Part shown: piece after piece, positions 10,478 to 22,440 of the stretch | Numbering within the stretch: position 1 is the stretch's first letter | Layout: each line of letters starts with the position of its first letter | Assembly: GCA_028571685.1 (NCBI GenBank) | Contig: CM053140.1 | Coordinates: 63,060,201 to 63,124,200 of the forward strand | DNA: 64,000 nucleotides | DNA from: Heterohyrax brucei | Taxonomy: Eukaryota; Chordata; Mammalia; Hyracoidea; Procaviidae | Direction: 5' to 3' | Program-made: the position numbers and the translations under genes | The notes under the pieces: generated by a model | The model's database searches: none | The model's input: the letters and a program-made list of their open reading frames with translations, nothing else | Told to the model about the DNA's origin: nothing

Positions 10478-12430
10478 GGTGCCATCGCCTCAGTTCCAAC
10501 TCACAGTGACACTGTGTACAATACAGTGAAATCCTGCCCAATCCTGCAGCATCCTCACAATCCTTGCTGTGTTTGAGCCCACTGTTGCAGCCACTGTGTC
10601 AATACATCTCACTGAGGGTCTTCCACTTTTTTGCTGACCATCTACCAAGCATGATATCCTTCTCAAGCAGCTGGTCCCTCTTGATAACATGTCCAGAGTA
10701 TGTGAGACGAAGTCTGGCCATCCTCCCTTCTAAGGAGCATTCCAGCTGTACTTTTTCCAAGAAAGATTTGTTCATTCTTCTGGCCATCCATGGTGCACTC
10801 AGTATTCTTCACCAACACCATAATTCAAATGCACTGATTCTTTTTTAGTCTTCCTTATTTATTGACCAGCTTTTGCAAGCATATGATGCGACTGAAAATA
10901 CCATGGCTTGCATCAGGCACACTTTAGTCTTAAAGTGACATCTTTGCTTTTGAATACTTTTAAGAGATCCTTTGTGACAGATTTGTCCAATGCAATGCAT
11001 CTTGATTTCTTGACTCCTACCTGCACGGGCAAGTAAAATGAAATCCTTGACAAGTTCAGTCTTTTCTCCATTTATCATGATGTTTATTGGTCCAGTCGTG
11101 AGGATTTTCGTTTTCTTTATGTTGATGTGTAATCCATACAGAAGACTGTGGTCTTTGATCTTCATCAGGTAAGTGCTTCAAATCCTGTTTGCTTTCAACA
11201 AGCCAAATTGTATCAGCTGCATATTGCAGATGAGTCTTCCTCCAATCCTAATGCCGTGTTCTTAATATAGTCCAGCTCCTTGTATTATCTGCCTGGCATA
11301 CAGATTGAATTAGCATGGGGAAAGGATACAACTCTTACACTGTTCTTGACTTTAAACCATGCAACATCCCCGTGTTCTATTTGAACAGCTACCTCTTGAT
11401 CTGTGCATGAGTTCCTCATGAGCACAACTGTTCTCAGGAATTCTCATTCTTCACAATGTGATCCATAATTTGTTATGATCTGTACAGGCAAATGGCTTTG
11501 CACAGTCAACAAAACAGGTAGACATCTTTCTGGTAGTCTCTGCTTTCAGCCAGGATCCATCTGGCATCAGTAATGGTATCCCTGGTTCCATGTCCTCTTC
11601 TGAATCCTGCTTGAATTTCTGGAAGTTCCCTGTCTGTAAACTGCTGCAACTGTTTTTGAATTATCTGCAGCAAAATTTTACTTGCATGTGGTGGTGGTGT
11701 ATAACTTCCACATTGTGTTGGACCATCTTTCTTTGGAATGGGCACCAATAGAGATCTCTTGTAGTCAAGTGGCCAGGTAGTTTTCCAAATTTCTTAGCAT
11801 AGAAAGTGAAACACCTCAGCTAGTATTCTGTCAATTCGTGGAGACGTGTTTTTCACCAGTGCCTTCAGAACAGCTTCTTTCTTCAACACCATCGGTTCTT
11901 GACCATATGCTGCCTCCTGAAATGGCTGAGTGTTGACCAATTCTTTTTGGCACAGTGACTTCATGTGTTCCTTCCATCTTCTTGTGATGCTTCCTGCTTT
12001 GTTTAATAATTTTCCCATAGAAGTCATCAATATTACAACCTGAGGCTTGCATTTTTTCTTCAGTTGTTTCAGCTTGAATTTATGTCCAGTTTTCACATTC
12101 AGCAGTAATTATTAACGTGTCTTGATTGCACGCTTGATCAGTTGCAGACTGTGGAAACTGATGAAGATCTTCAGTTTCTTCATCTTTTGGGTTAGTGGTC
12201 AATGCGTTTATTTCAATAACCATCATATTGACTGGTCTTCCTTGTAGGTATACAAATATTATCCTACCACTGACAGCCTTGTACTTCAGGATAGATCTTG
12301 AAGTTTCCTCTTTGACAATTAAGGCAATGCTGCTCCTTTTCAATTTGTCATTCCTGGCATAATAGAACATGTGATTGTCTAGTTCAAAATGGCCAGAACC
12401 AATACGTTTAAGCTCACTAATGCCGAGGAG
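10478..12430 (-). pseudogene. Degenerate RTE-clade LINE reverse transcriptase
   Basis: Minus-strand reading pieces resemble the RTE/BovB reverse transcriptase and C-terminal domain. They include a KDGPTQCGSYTPPPHASKIL block, EIQAGFRRGHGTRDTITDAR (the AGFR motif), INIKKTKILTTGPINIMING (the K-T-K thumb region) and a C-terminal FLEKVQLECSLEGRMARLRL with YSGHVIKR. Many stops and frameshifts break it and no FADD-type catalytic box is readable in frame, so it is inactive. Its 3' end (10481-10520) matches AfroSINE 3' ends. Confidence 0.85.
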
Positions 12431-12605
12431 GAAACCCTGGTGACAACGGCACTTACATGCTATGGCTGTTAGGCTGCTAACAAAAAGGTCAGATGTTTGA
12501 ATCCACTAGACACTCCATGGAAACTCTGGGGGGAAATTCTACTGTCTTACAAGGTTGCTGTGAGTCAAAATTGACTCAGTAGCAATGGGCTCAGGTTTTT
12601 TTCTG
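12430..12605 (+). mobile_element. AfroSINE copy next to the RTE 5' side
   Basis: GGAAACCCTGGTGACAACGG head and GTGAGTCAAAATTGACTCAG tail. An extra stretch in the tRNA part makes it longer than most. Confidence 0.85.
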
Positions 12606-13940
12606 TTTGTTTTTTTAATGCCTAGCATTCCATTTCTTTGTTGATAACTTCCTGGATTCATACTACCTACATTCCATAATTCCATTATGGGTGTCTGCAG
12701 CTGTTTCTCCTCATTCTGAATTGTGCCACGTCAGCAATAAAAATTCCAAAAGTTTGATGCCATCCATGTCATTAAGGTCAACTACTTTTCTCCAGTGGAT
12801 TCTGAGTCCCTTCTAACCTAAGGGACTTATCTTTGACACTGTATCAGACAGTGCTCCACTGCTATTTATAGGTTTTCACAGGCTAATTTTTTTAGAAGTG
12901 AATTGCCAGGTCCTTCTTCCTAGACTGTCTTATTCTGGAAGCTCTGCTGAAACCTGTCCACCTTGGGTGATCCTGCTGCCACAGGAAATACTGGTGGTAT
13001 AGCTCCCGGCATCACAGCAACACACAAGCCATTACAGTGTAATAAACTGACAGACAAGTGGTAACTATTATAAGTAACTCTAATACTATATGATGTAATT
13101 TTTCAAAATTTAGCATTTTCTTTGTCTTTAAAAGCAAGGCCTCATCTTTTATTACTATATAAACATCTGTTTATCATGTCAGTCTGTTTATTAAACAAGA
13201 CAAAAAAAAATTAGTCTGGTATGAATGTGTTCAAATACAAATATGTATATGTGTATGTACATATGTGTACATGTACAAATATATATGCATCTACACATGC
13301 ATATGTATGTGCCATTTAATCTCAGAAGGGGAACATTTCCATAGCTTCTTTTGATTAAATGCTTTTAATGTCACCAACTGTTTTGACCATGAACATTATC
13401 ATCTTAGGATATCATGTGAGAAATAAATAGCAATTAATTTAACCTCTTACATAAATGATTCCTTCTCTGCTAGAGACCAATGCTCAAGACGTTGCTTAAG
13501 CAAAAATAATAGGACTTATATTGCCTAGATGCTTACTCCAAATTTTAGCTAAAATACTTCTACAAAATTAGGCAAATTTGTAGTAAATGACTGCTCAGAC
13601 ATGTAGCTTAAATAACTTGGAAAGAAGAAAAATTTCAAATTCATTAAAACATAATTCAGTTTCATTAACTGATAGTTAAAGACAGCAACCTGATAATGTG
13701 CAAAATAGGTAAGCAAAATAGGTAAAAATTTGGTAAATTGAGAAAAACTATACACAAAAGATCCAATAGGAAGAAATAATTACATTTTGTTTCTAAATAA
13801 TTGGGGTAAAATAAAAAAGAGTGATGTAGGATGGTTTTTAAAGATTATATAGTAAGCTGGTAAAAATCACCATTGCTATGGGCTCCAGAATCCTGAATAT
13901 TAAGATTTTTATGTTTTTTGTTAAAAAAAAAAAAGAAGAA
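12606..13940. other. No gene seen; AT-rich unique sequence
   Basis: Nothing coding is recognisable. A purine/pyrimidine-alternating stretch lies at 13240-13320 (TATGTGTATGTACATATGTG and similar). Confidence 0.5.
13240..13320. repeat. Alternating purine/pyrimidine tract
   Basis: About 80 bp of imperfect TATG/TACA/CACA alternation, a potential Z-DNA-forming or slippage-prone stretch. Confidence 0.7.
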
Positions 13941-13954
13941 AAGCTTTTAAAAGC

Positions 13955-14455
13955 TATTTGGAGCAAAAGAGGAGAGATTCAGGAGAACAACTGGATGGTG
14001 CCTGGCTACCATTACTGAACATCTTAATCAAAGATTCTATAGAAGAATTCCTGATCAAAAGAGAGGAAATGCAGCAAAGGATGTCAGATTTTCATGGACT
14101 CCAGAGTTTTGGGAGCCACGAAGGTTGGACTCCTGAAACTATGGTCCAGAGGTCGTCTTTAAACCTTAAACCAAAAATATCCCCTGAAATCTTTTTAAAA
14201 CCAGTTAATAGTTTAGCCTAACTAGTAATGTTTGCCTTCAGCATTATGTTCTGTTATGATTTACCTATATGGGATCAAACTGACAACAGCAACTAGAAAG
14301 ATTAGATAGGAACCTCGTGAATGGCAAATATATGTTAGTAGAAGAGGAACAACTCAGAAAAGGACTGTGGGAATGGTTACACTGAATTGTACATTTGTAA
14401 ACTTAAATTGGTGTGTGTTTTACTGCACATTCTCAACAACTTGTTTAAATAAAAG
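13955..14455 (+). mobile_element. L1 3'-UTR-type repeat
   Basis: Phrases such as GTTTAGCCTAACTAGTAATG and TCTCAACAACTTG recur in reverse complement at 27640-28060. The 87-codon frame at 13958-14221 is part of this repeat. Confidence 0.6.
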
Positions 14456-14566
14456 AGGCCCCAGAACGTTCCCCAAGCACTAGAAGGAAGGTATGAAGCT
14501 CAGTTGCTAAACATTAGAATTCCATCAGTAAATCAAATGAAACCATTTTTCATTCAAGTGAAACTG

Positions 14567-14758
14567 TGTGTCATTGAGCCGAATCCTTGTAATGACCCTG
14601 TATGACAGAGGAGAACTGCCCCGTGGGGTTTGCTAGGCTCTGATGGTAAGGCGAGCACATCATCAGGTCTTCTCTGCCTTGGAGGCACCGGTGAATTCCA
14701 GATCTCTGACCTTCTGGTTAGCAGCCAAGTACTTAACCACTTCACCACCAGGGCTCCT
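14567..14758 (-). mobile_element. AfroSINE copy
   Basis: Minus: TTAACCACTTCACCACCAGG head and CATTGAGCCGAATCC tail. Confidence 0.85.
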
Positions 14759-15399
14759 TAGACTAATACAAGAGAAGAACTCAACGCTGAGATTTTTCAA
14801 GAAGTCCTCAGACAACTTTGGAAACAAAAGTCAATTTCTTCTTTGCTTCAAGTATCACCATTTGAAAATAAAGCACAACTTGTCAATAAAGTAGCATTGT
14901 CAGTTCCACAAATCTATCCTTTCAGCAGTTCGCGCGTACAGACACTGTCCTACTTACTCCTCTATAAAAATTTTTCCAACGATGAAACAGCAGCTTCTTG
15001 GCATAATTCAAAAGATTCAACACTGAAATAAAATACTTTGTCTTTTCTGTGTGTATTGGAATTGACTTAAAACTTTTTTTTCATAGAGGGAAAAAAATCC
15101 ACAAGGAACACAGCAGTGGAAAGCAGTGCACTGGATGTGCCAATATTTTGGATCCATGTTAAAAAATAAAAGTCCTTGGTTTTTTTTCCCCTGTAATGAG
15201 TGACAGCCTTTATTCAGGCTCAGGTGGTTGAGCTTGGCTTATTTCAGGGAAGACTACACCAGTGAGTGGGATTAACGGGTTAGAATCCAGCTTTTCCTTT
15301 CAGTCCCATTTTTCACAACTACTTCCTTTGGGAATGCCAGGCACAGAGACCTGCCCTATAGCACCTTTAGAGTTCTAACAAACGGGCCTAGCAGGAAAA

Positions 15400-15550
15400 A
15401 AATTGCCATTGTGTCGGTTCTGACTTGGGGTGACTCCACGTGTGTCAAAGCAGAACTGTGCTTCACGGGGTTTTCAATGGCTCATTTTTCGGAAGTAGAC
15501 CTCCAGGGCTTCCTCCTGAGTTGCTGCCAACCTTTCCCTTAGCAGCCTAT
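15400..15550 (-). mobile_element. AfroSINE copy (longer subtype)
   Basis: Minus: ATTGTGTCGGTTCTGACTTG then TTTTCAATGGCTCATTTTTC and GGAAGTAGACCTCCAGGGCT. Confidence 0.8.
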
Positions 15551-15896
15551 GAAGTTAAAAGTTTGCCACACCTCCAGATTTCCAGCCTATCAAACAACCG
15601 TAAATCTAGATCCTAGGTTAGAGGATGGGGAAGAATAGACAGTTTTATCTCTTGTGAAATGAGTGCCTAACAAAGGGCTCACATTTGCCAAGTACCAACT
15701 AGATTCCAGTCCTCTATCCCCATTTAAAACTGGAGAAACCCCCAATTATGCTGTTACTCAGAGGCACACTGAATATTTGAACTCATGCAGTAGTATACCT
15801 TACCAATGCCTAAAACTGGCACCCTATGCCACCCTTGTGCGGGGACAGCTAGTTTATTTTATCCCAGCTTTATAAAAAAATAAAAATACAAAAACT

Positions 15897-16059
15897 GGAA
15901 ACCTTGGTGGCATAGTGGTTAAGTGCTACGTCTGCTAACTGAAAGTTTGACAGTTCAAATATCCCTGGTGCAACTTGGAAACTCTACAGAGCAGTTCTAC
16001 TCTGACCTGTAGAGTCCCTATGAGTTGGAATTGGTTGGACAGCAATGGGTTTGGTTTTG
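15897..16059 (+). mobile_element. AfroSINE copy
   Basis: GGAAACCTTGGTGGCATAGT head, ATGAGTTGGAATTGGTTGGA and AATGGGTTTGG tail. Confidence 0.92.
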
Positions 16060-16102
16060 TTTATTAAAAAAAATTATTTTTGGTGTTACTTTCGGTTACA
16101 GT

Positions 16103-16266
16103 GGGAACCCTGGTAGTGTAGTGGTTAAGAATTCAGCTGCTAACTAAAAAGGTAAGTAGTTTGCATCCAATAGATGCTCTTTTGAAACTCAATGGGGCAA
16201 TTCTACACTGTCCTATAGGATCGCTATGAGTTGGAATCGACTCAGTGGCAATGGGTTTGGCTTTTT
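16103..16266 (+). mobile_element. AfroSINE copy
   Basis: GGGAACCCTGGTAGTGTAGT head and CTATGAGTTGGAATCGACTC tail, 43 bp after the previous copy in the same orientation. Confidence 0.92.
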
Positions 16267-16544
16267 TAGGTTACAAAATTGTGTTTTGTGCAACAAAGTG
16301 ATTCATTGCCTTAGGACCTGCAGTGACGTCACCGTGTGGGTCCAGGTGGCAACCCCTGACGTGATCAGAGGTAGTGACCCCCAAATGACTTCAGGGTGCC
16401 TGGCAGCAGCAGCATGGCTAGGTGACCTGATGCTGCCACCTGGAGGGGTGGAGAGGCACCCTGTGCTGGGGCAAAATGGGTTGGTTTATATGCCCAAGGC
16501 TTGCTGGCTGACCTTGCCAACCCGGGTAGGGCAGTGAGAGATGA

Positions 16545-16620
16545 ACACCATGACTTACCATAAGTGATACCACCCTTGGTGACACCAACCCCAGTGACAC
16601 CACTGGGACCCCACCCAGTC
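16545..16620. repeat. Short decayed minisatellite
   Basis: Imperfect repeats of GTGACACCAMCCC (AGTGATACCACCCTTG, GTGACACCAACCCCA, GTGACACCACTGGGA). Confidence 0.6.
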
Positions 16621-17284
16621 ATCTTGGGCCCTTTCTTATCTCCTATCCTTTACCCACCAGTGGAGCCATGTGTACAAGCCTTCACCTCTAGTAGGGCATC
16701 ACTGCCTAGAAAGATGGGAATTAGGGGTAATTAAAACTTTGGGTGTCCCGGGAGTTTGTAACCAATCCAAGAGGAACCCTGAAAAGAATGGAGGTTAGGG
16801 GGACCTGGATAGCCTGTAGACAAAGACTTCCATTCCAGAAACAGACTACTGCTTGTCGTATCTGCCAGGGGCACCTCAGCCTGCCTTTTCTGTTTTCCTT
16901 ATTCCTTCCTTTCCTTTCCTCTCTTCCCACCTCCCTTTCTTCACACCTTGCTTTATGAGGAGGTCATAACTGCTTAAGAGAAACACCAAGCATCAGATGT
17001 TTTAATTCAACAGCCCTGGGTGGTAGGTGTTATTTGGTTATTTTGCAGATGAGGAACTTGAACTCTTGAGTTTGCCACTCTTGGCCAAAAAGTTAGGAAG
17101 TCACAAGAAGAAAACAAAACAGACACCTTGGCTTCTATCTTTCCTTATGTAGCATACACAGCTTATATTATCCACATTTTGGAAGGTGACATGTTTACAG
17201 TGGCTTCTAGAACCCCTACCAGCGCAAGGCAGAGAAATGAAATCAAGTCCTGGAGGAGTTGCATATTCCCGCTGAGGAGAAATG

Positions 17285-17480
17285 TTAGCTGCCTTTGAGT
17301 TCATTCCAAATGTATAGTGATCCCATGGAGAACAGACCTCCTCCACGAGGTTCACAAGGCTGTAATCTTTCCAGAAGCAGACTGGTAGGCCTGTCTACTA
17401 AGGCACCTCTGGGTAGGTCTGAACCACCAACTTTTCTACTAGTTCAATACTTAACTGTTGGAGGTATCCAGTCACCTAGT
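17285..17480 (-). mobile_element. AfroSINE copy (longer subtype)
   Basis: Minus: CACAAGGCTGTAATCTTTCC, GAAGCAGACTGGTAGGCCTG and GGGTAGGTCTGAACCACC. Confidence 0.8.
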
Positions 17481-17737
17481 CAATGATGATGTATGGTAGG
17501 AAGTAGCAAGTGCCTGGAAGTATATCAATTTAATTATCCAACAAAGATCTCCTCCAAGCACTCAGATCTCTATACAGAATTCAAGTAAATAATGTGAGCA
17601 GGGAGGATACCACATGTGTTAGTTTGGTTTTTGCATAAAAGTGAATATAGATAATCATACTAGCCTTTAATCACATCACAAAACCACCTCTGCTGATAGG
17701 AAAAAGATAATTTTGAGCTGTGCCTTGAAGAATGGAA

Positions 17738-17901
17738 ACTAAACCAAAACCCCAAACCCACTGCCATCGAGTTGGTTTCAACTCATAGCGACCCTATAGG
17801 ACGGAATAGAACTATTCCATTGAGTTTCTAAGGAGCACTAGTGGATTCAAACTGCTGACCTTTTGGTAACAGTTAACCACTATGCCATCAGGGTTTCCAG
17901 G
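17738..17901 (-). mobile_element. AfroSINE copy
   Basis: Minus: CCAAACCCACTGCCATCGAG at the tail and TATGCCATCAGGGTTTCC at the head. Confidence 0.92.
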
Positions 17902-17973
17902 AGAATGGAAAGGAGATAGTTAACAATTAATGGAAAAGAGAACTGGGCAATTAAGAGGGACCAGTAGAAGAGT

Positions 17974-18078
17974 GGAAAACCTGCTGGCATGGTGGTTGAG
18001 AGCTATGGCTGCTAACCAAAAAGTCAGCTGTTCAAATCCACCTCTAAGCACTTTAACCACTGTGCCACCAGGGCTCCT
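17974..18078. mobile_element. Chimeric AfroSINE: plus head joined to minus head
   Basis: The plus-oriented head and B box (17974-18042) are directly followed by a minus-oriented head, TTTAACCACTGTGCCACCAG (18048-18067). Both SINE bodies and tails are missing. Confidence 0.75.
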
Positions 18079-18599
18079 TTATAGCAGATGAGTGTACGGA
18101 ATGGAAATGTGGGAAGAATCCAAGACAGCTCCAGTCTAGGGGCAGGAAGGATGAGGACACTATTGACAGAGATAAAGAACATGGAATTTGGAAGAGAAAA
18201 CATGCCGTTAAGATTTGTCTCCTTAAGGAGCATGTCACCAGGAGCTTTGAGAGGAGGAAGATCTAGATTACGTTTCACTGCAACAGGCCACTAAACAGAA
18301 GGTTTCAAGAAGGCATATAAGATAACCAGAAGCCAGTTCCTTTGCTCTTTAAGGTGCCTGCAACTGAAATGAGAAGCTGTGATTATATGTATAAATTACC
18401 CTAAAAGCCTTTATGCAAACAAAACAAAACAAAACAAACCTTTATGCAACAATGTGCCCATAAATTTAAGACGTGTTCAAGGTTTTCATTAGAACTGAAA
18501 GGACCCAGTGTAATCCAAGGATCAAGCAGATGGGATGAGTCCAGCTGGCCTCTGAGAGGTGCGTCCAGCTGCACTGAGAAAGGACAAGGTTTGCAGATA

Positions 18600-18865
18600 A
18601 GAAATAATCTGGACAACAGAACAGGCAAATCTACAGAACAGAAAATAGTTCAGTGGCTGCCTGGGGCTGAGGGTGGAGGTGAGGGATGACTGTTTAAAGA
18701 TAGTGGGTTTCTGTTGGGGGTGATGGAAAAGCTCTAAAATTGATCTGGGGTGATGCTTGCACTACTGTGGATATACGAAAAACCTCTGAATTACACGCTT
18801 TAAATGGGTGGATTGTACAGTATCTAAATTATATCTCAACAAAGTTGTTACAAAAGAAAAAAAAT
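18600..18865 (+). mobile_element. Old L1 3' end
   Basis: TCAGTGGCTGCCTGGGGCTG, then TGAATTACACGCTTTAAATG, GGTGGATTGTACAG and an A-rich end: the standard tail of ancient mammalian L1s. Confidence 0.75.
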
Positions 18866-19282
18866 AATCTGGGCACAAATTCAAAGGCAGGAATTGGTAG
18901 TTAGACAGTGTGAACTTTGGTGGTGACTGACAGTGTGTGGCTGCACTGGCAGACAGAATGCTGGAGAGGCCATGGGAACAATCAAGGCAGAAACAGAATT
19001 ACCTGATAACTTGTTCATCTTTCTTCTCTCTGTGATTGCAGCCCTTGAGTGTTCAATACTGTGAGCTGCAAGGGACCAGACAGGGACAGTAGGGGGTTTC
19101 CTAGACAAGTAATTAGTTTGAAGCAGCTAACTAAATATATGTAAGAAAGAAAACAAGATTAACACAGAAAGTAGAGATGGACAAGGAAAATAAGTTTGAA
19201 GAAGAGAAAGCAAGCAAGGGAGCAGAAGAGTGACTTTGCTTGTCTTCAATCAGCCGAGAAGCGAGACTGGCTCTAACTGAAG

Positions 19283-19464
19283 TCCCTGAGTGATGCACAC
19301 AGTTAATGCTCTTGGAGGCTAACCAGAAAGTTACAGGTTCAAGCCGACCCAGAGGTGCCTTGGAAGAAAGATCTGGCAATCAACTTCTGAAAGATCAAAC
19401 ACTAAAAACTTGACAGAGCACAATTCTACATGAGTTGGAACTGAATCAACAGCAACTGTTTTCT
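19283..19464 (+). mobile_element. AfroSINE copy (longer subtype)
   Basis: CCCTGAGTGATGCACACAGT head, CAGAGGTGCCTTGGAAGAAA and ACATGAGTTGGAACTGAATC tail. Confidence 0.85.
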
Positions 19465-19689
19465 ATCTCTAGTTATTTTCCTCTCATTAAAAAATTATAT
19501 ATTGTTTTGCCAGTGGCTACAATCTCCACAATGTGACAGGACAGCACAGTCCCCCTTTCCAGCCTGAGTTCTGAGTGTCCATTTGTCCAGTTCCTGTCCC
19601 TTCCTGCCTTTTGGACAGTAGCTACCCATTTGGACTTGTATATTTGAAGTGATAGCACATTCCTCACACGTATTACTCTTTGTTTTATA

Positions 19690-20065
19690 GGCCTGTCGAT
19701 CTTTGTTTGAAAAATGGGCTTCAGAAATGGTTTCAGCTCTAGGTTAACAGTGTCAGGTGGTCACAGTTGTGGGGATTCCTCCACTCTCTGTCAGATCACT
19801 CAGTGGTCCTTTTACATGAATTTGAATTCTGTTCTGCATGTCTCCTGCTCTGTCTAGGACACTATGTTGTATTCCCTGTCAGGATGGTCATCGGTGGTAG
19901 CTGGGCACCATCTAGTTCTTCTGGTCTCGGGCTGGGAGTCTCTGGTTCATTTGGTCTCTTAGTCCTTTGGGCTATTATTTTCCTTGTGGTTTTGGTTTTC
20001 TTCCTTCTCCTTTGCTCCAGGTGGGATGAGACCAATAGATGTATTTTAGATATCAGCTGGTAAGC
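19690..20065 (-). mobile_element. L1 3'-UTR-type repeat
   Basis: The minus strand contains GGAGCAAAGGAGAAGGAAGA, related to 3255-3280. Confidence 0.5.
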
Positions 20066-20299
20066 TTTTCAGATCCCAGATGATACTCACAAAAGTGGGA
20101 TGTAGAAAGTTTCTTTACAAACTATGTTAAGCCAATTGGCCTAGATATCACCCCAGATCTAGTTATTACTCTTGCAGAATGGCTAATAAGGTGGTTTCTG
20201 ACTGGTCCATGCCCCTTTACCAAGCACTGTGTACCTCCTTTTTGAGAATTAAGGATGGGGAAAAAGTAAAGGATTTTACATATTTGTACTAGTAATATC

Positions 20300-20800
20300 T
20301 GTCATGCTTTGAATTGTGTCCTCTAAGAATGTATCCTCTTGTTTAGGCCATGATTCCAGATATTCTAGAGTTGTCCTCCATTTTGTGATAACTTTGTGTT
20401 AAAAAAGATTCAGGTGAGACTGTTACATCCTTACTAAGGTCACATCCCTGACTCCATGTAATAAAGAGAAGTTTTGCTGGGGTGTGGCCTGCATCACCTT
20501 TTATCTTACAAGACACAAAAGGGAAGCAAACAGAGAGCGGGGGACCTCATACCACCAGAAAAGCACTGCTGGGAACAGAGTGTACCCTTTGGACCCAGGG
20601 TTCCTTTGCAGAGAAGCTAGACCAGGAGATGATTGGTGATGAGGATTTTCCTCTACAGCCTACACAGAAAGACTTCTGTAGAAGCCAATATGCTGAATCG
20701 TGACTTGTAGTCTATTACACTGTGAGAGAGTAAATTTCTCTTTGTTGAAGGTATCCACTTCTAGTATTTCTGTTATGGCAGCACTCGATGACTCAAGACA
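20300..20800 (+). mobile_element. Solo LTR (MaLR/ERVL-like), TSD ATATC/ATACC
   Basis: Starts TGTCATGCTTTGAATTGTGT and ends GACTCAAGACA. It is flanked by ATATC (20295-20299) and ATACC (20801-20805), a 5-bp target duplication with one change. No internal retroviral genes. Confidence 0.75.
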
Positions 20801-20805
20801 ATACC

Positions 20806-20984
20806 CATAACAATTCTGAAGCATAATGACCCTACAGGACAGAGCAGAACTGCCCAGTATGGTTTCAAAGGCAGCAATCTTGACAGCAGCAGACCACCAC
20901 ATCTTTTTCCCAAGAGTGACTGATAGGTGTGAACCACTGATCTTTCAGTTAGCAGCTGAGCCCTTAACTGTGCCAGCCTGGCTC
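20806..20984 (-). mobile_element. AfroSINE copy abutting the solo LTR
   Basis: Minus: AATGACCCTACAGGACAGAG and the B-box region GGTGTGAACCACTGATCTTT. It begins almost at the LTR boundary. Confidence 0.8.
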
Positions 20985-20994
20985 TTCTGTCCTA

Positions 20995-21215
20995 TTAATA
21001 GCTCTCACTATTGAGTGTTCACTATGGCAGACACTATTCTAAGAGCTTTATAGGTATCCATTTAGTCTTCTCAACAACCCAGTAAGTACTATCATCATTG
21101 CTACTAAAGATTAGGAAATTAAAGCACACAGAGATTGAGCAATGTACCCAAAGTCTGCAGTTAATAAGGCACAGAAACCAGGCTTGAACCCCAGGGATCT
21201 GGCTCCAGTTTGTGG
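20995..21215 (-). mobile_element. MIR
   Basis: Classic reverse MIR order: GTTCACTATGGCAGACACTA, TCTCAACAACCCAGTAAGTA, then the B-box complement GGCTTGAACCCCAGGGATCT. Confidence 0.8.
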
Positions 21216-21228
21216 TATTAACCACTGT

Positions 21229-21468
21229 GGTTTGCCATGATGTAGGTTCCAACTCAGTGACTCCATGTGCAACAGACAAGTGCTCCACAGGGTTTTCAAG
21301 GCTGTGACCTTTTGGAAGCAGGCTACCAGGCCTGTTTCCTGAGGCCAAATCTCAATATCCTGGAAATACATTAGCCCCAAAACCAAACCTGTTTCTGTTG
21401 ATTCCAGCTCATGGCAAACCCATGTGTTACAGAGTAGAACTGAGCTTCATCGTTTTCTTGGCTGTAAG
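21229..21468 (-). mobile_element. Two partial minus AfroSINEs
   Basis: Pieces at about 21229-21345 (GGTTCCAACTCAGTGACTCC) and 21378-21468 (TTGATTCCAGCTCATGGCAA). Confidence 0.75.
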
Positions 21469-21665
21469 GTCCCTGAGTGGTGCAAATGACTTGTGCTTAA
21501 CTAAAAACCTAAAGGTTGGCAGTTCAAATCTCCCATAGCACCACAGAAGAAAGGTCTAGCGGCCCACTTACAAAAAATCAGCCACTGAAAACCCTAGAGA
21601 GCACACTTCTACCCTGACACATAAGTGGGTGCCATGAGTTAGAATGGACCAGACAGCAATTTGGT
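21469..21665 (+). mobile_element. AfroSINE copy (longer subtype)
   Basis: GGTCCCTGAGTGGTGCAAAT head, full body with AAATCAGCCACTGAAAACCC, and GCCATGAGTTAGAATGGACC tail. Confidence 0.9.
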
Positions 21666-21684
21666 CTCTGTCCTTGGTTCCTGA

Positions 21685-22440
21685 GAAATAATCTCTAAAA
21701 CCTTGGAATTTCAGTAAAGACTCCAGACCACAACTAACAAGTTATACCAGTGAAGTGACTCTTGGGAGCAGAATAGCCAGAACAAAGGGACCCACCTAGT
21801 GATCACCACCTCATAATGACATGGCAAAAAATCCCCTCTGGACACGGAAGCTCCATGTGCTTCTTGGTTGATGAAAGGCATTGATATACATGTAAGACTA
21901 GTATATCTTTTTTTGGGAAATGGAAGTTCTGCCTTGGGACCCTCCCAGACCTTGCCCAATGTGTCTTATTTGTACCTTTTGCTGTAATAAAATGGTAATT
22001 GTAGGTATACTATTTTCTGTGAGTTCTGAGTTGTCCAGTGAATTACTTACTGAAGGAAGTAGTGGGAACCGCTAAGTCAGAGTGACGGGGTCTGGGGATC
22101 TCTGAGGTTACAGACACAGGAAGTCCCCAAGTTTACAGCCAGCTGGCCAGAAATGGAGGTGCCTGGGAGGGGCTGCAGTGAACTTGCAGTTGGTATCCTG
22201 AATAGATAGTGGGAAAACACAGAACTTGTAGCCACCATATTAGAAGTGAGAGTGTCATGGGATTCCTAAGCTTGCAGCTGCCATCTGAGATCCTGGCCAG
22301 ACTCTGCAGCCTGGAGGCCTTTGTTCTTCAACTTGTGAGATATGACCTAGCTCTAGATAGTTAGGGTCAGAGAAAGAAGTCCTACATGTGCACCTAGTGT
22401 CAGAATGAAAGTGTGAGGGAAGTGAATGATAGGGTTTTGA
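21685..22440 (+). mobile_element. LTR-like repeat, copy 1 of a second family
   Basis: Shares ordered blocks with 30370-31030: CCTCCCAGACCTTGCCCAAT, a GTAATAAAATG hexamer region, and GGGTCAGAGAAAGAAGTCCT. Family name not known to me. Confidence 0.55.

Noticed and set aside
10478-12430. Active reverse transcriptase gene
   Set aside because: Multiple stops and frameshifts; no in-frame catalytic box could be read.
13958-14221. 87-codon frame that looks protein-like
   Set aside because: The same sequence recurs in reverse complement near 28 kb as part of an L1-type 3' UTR.
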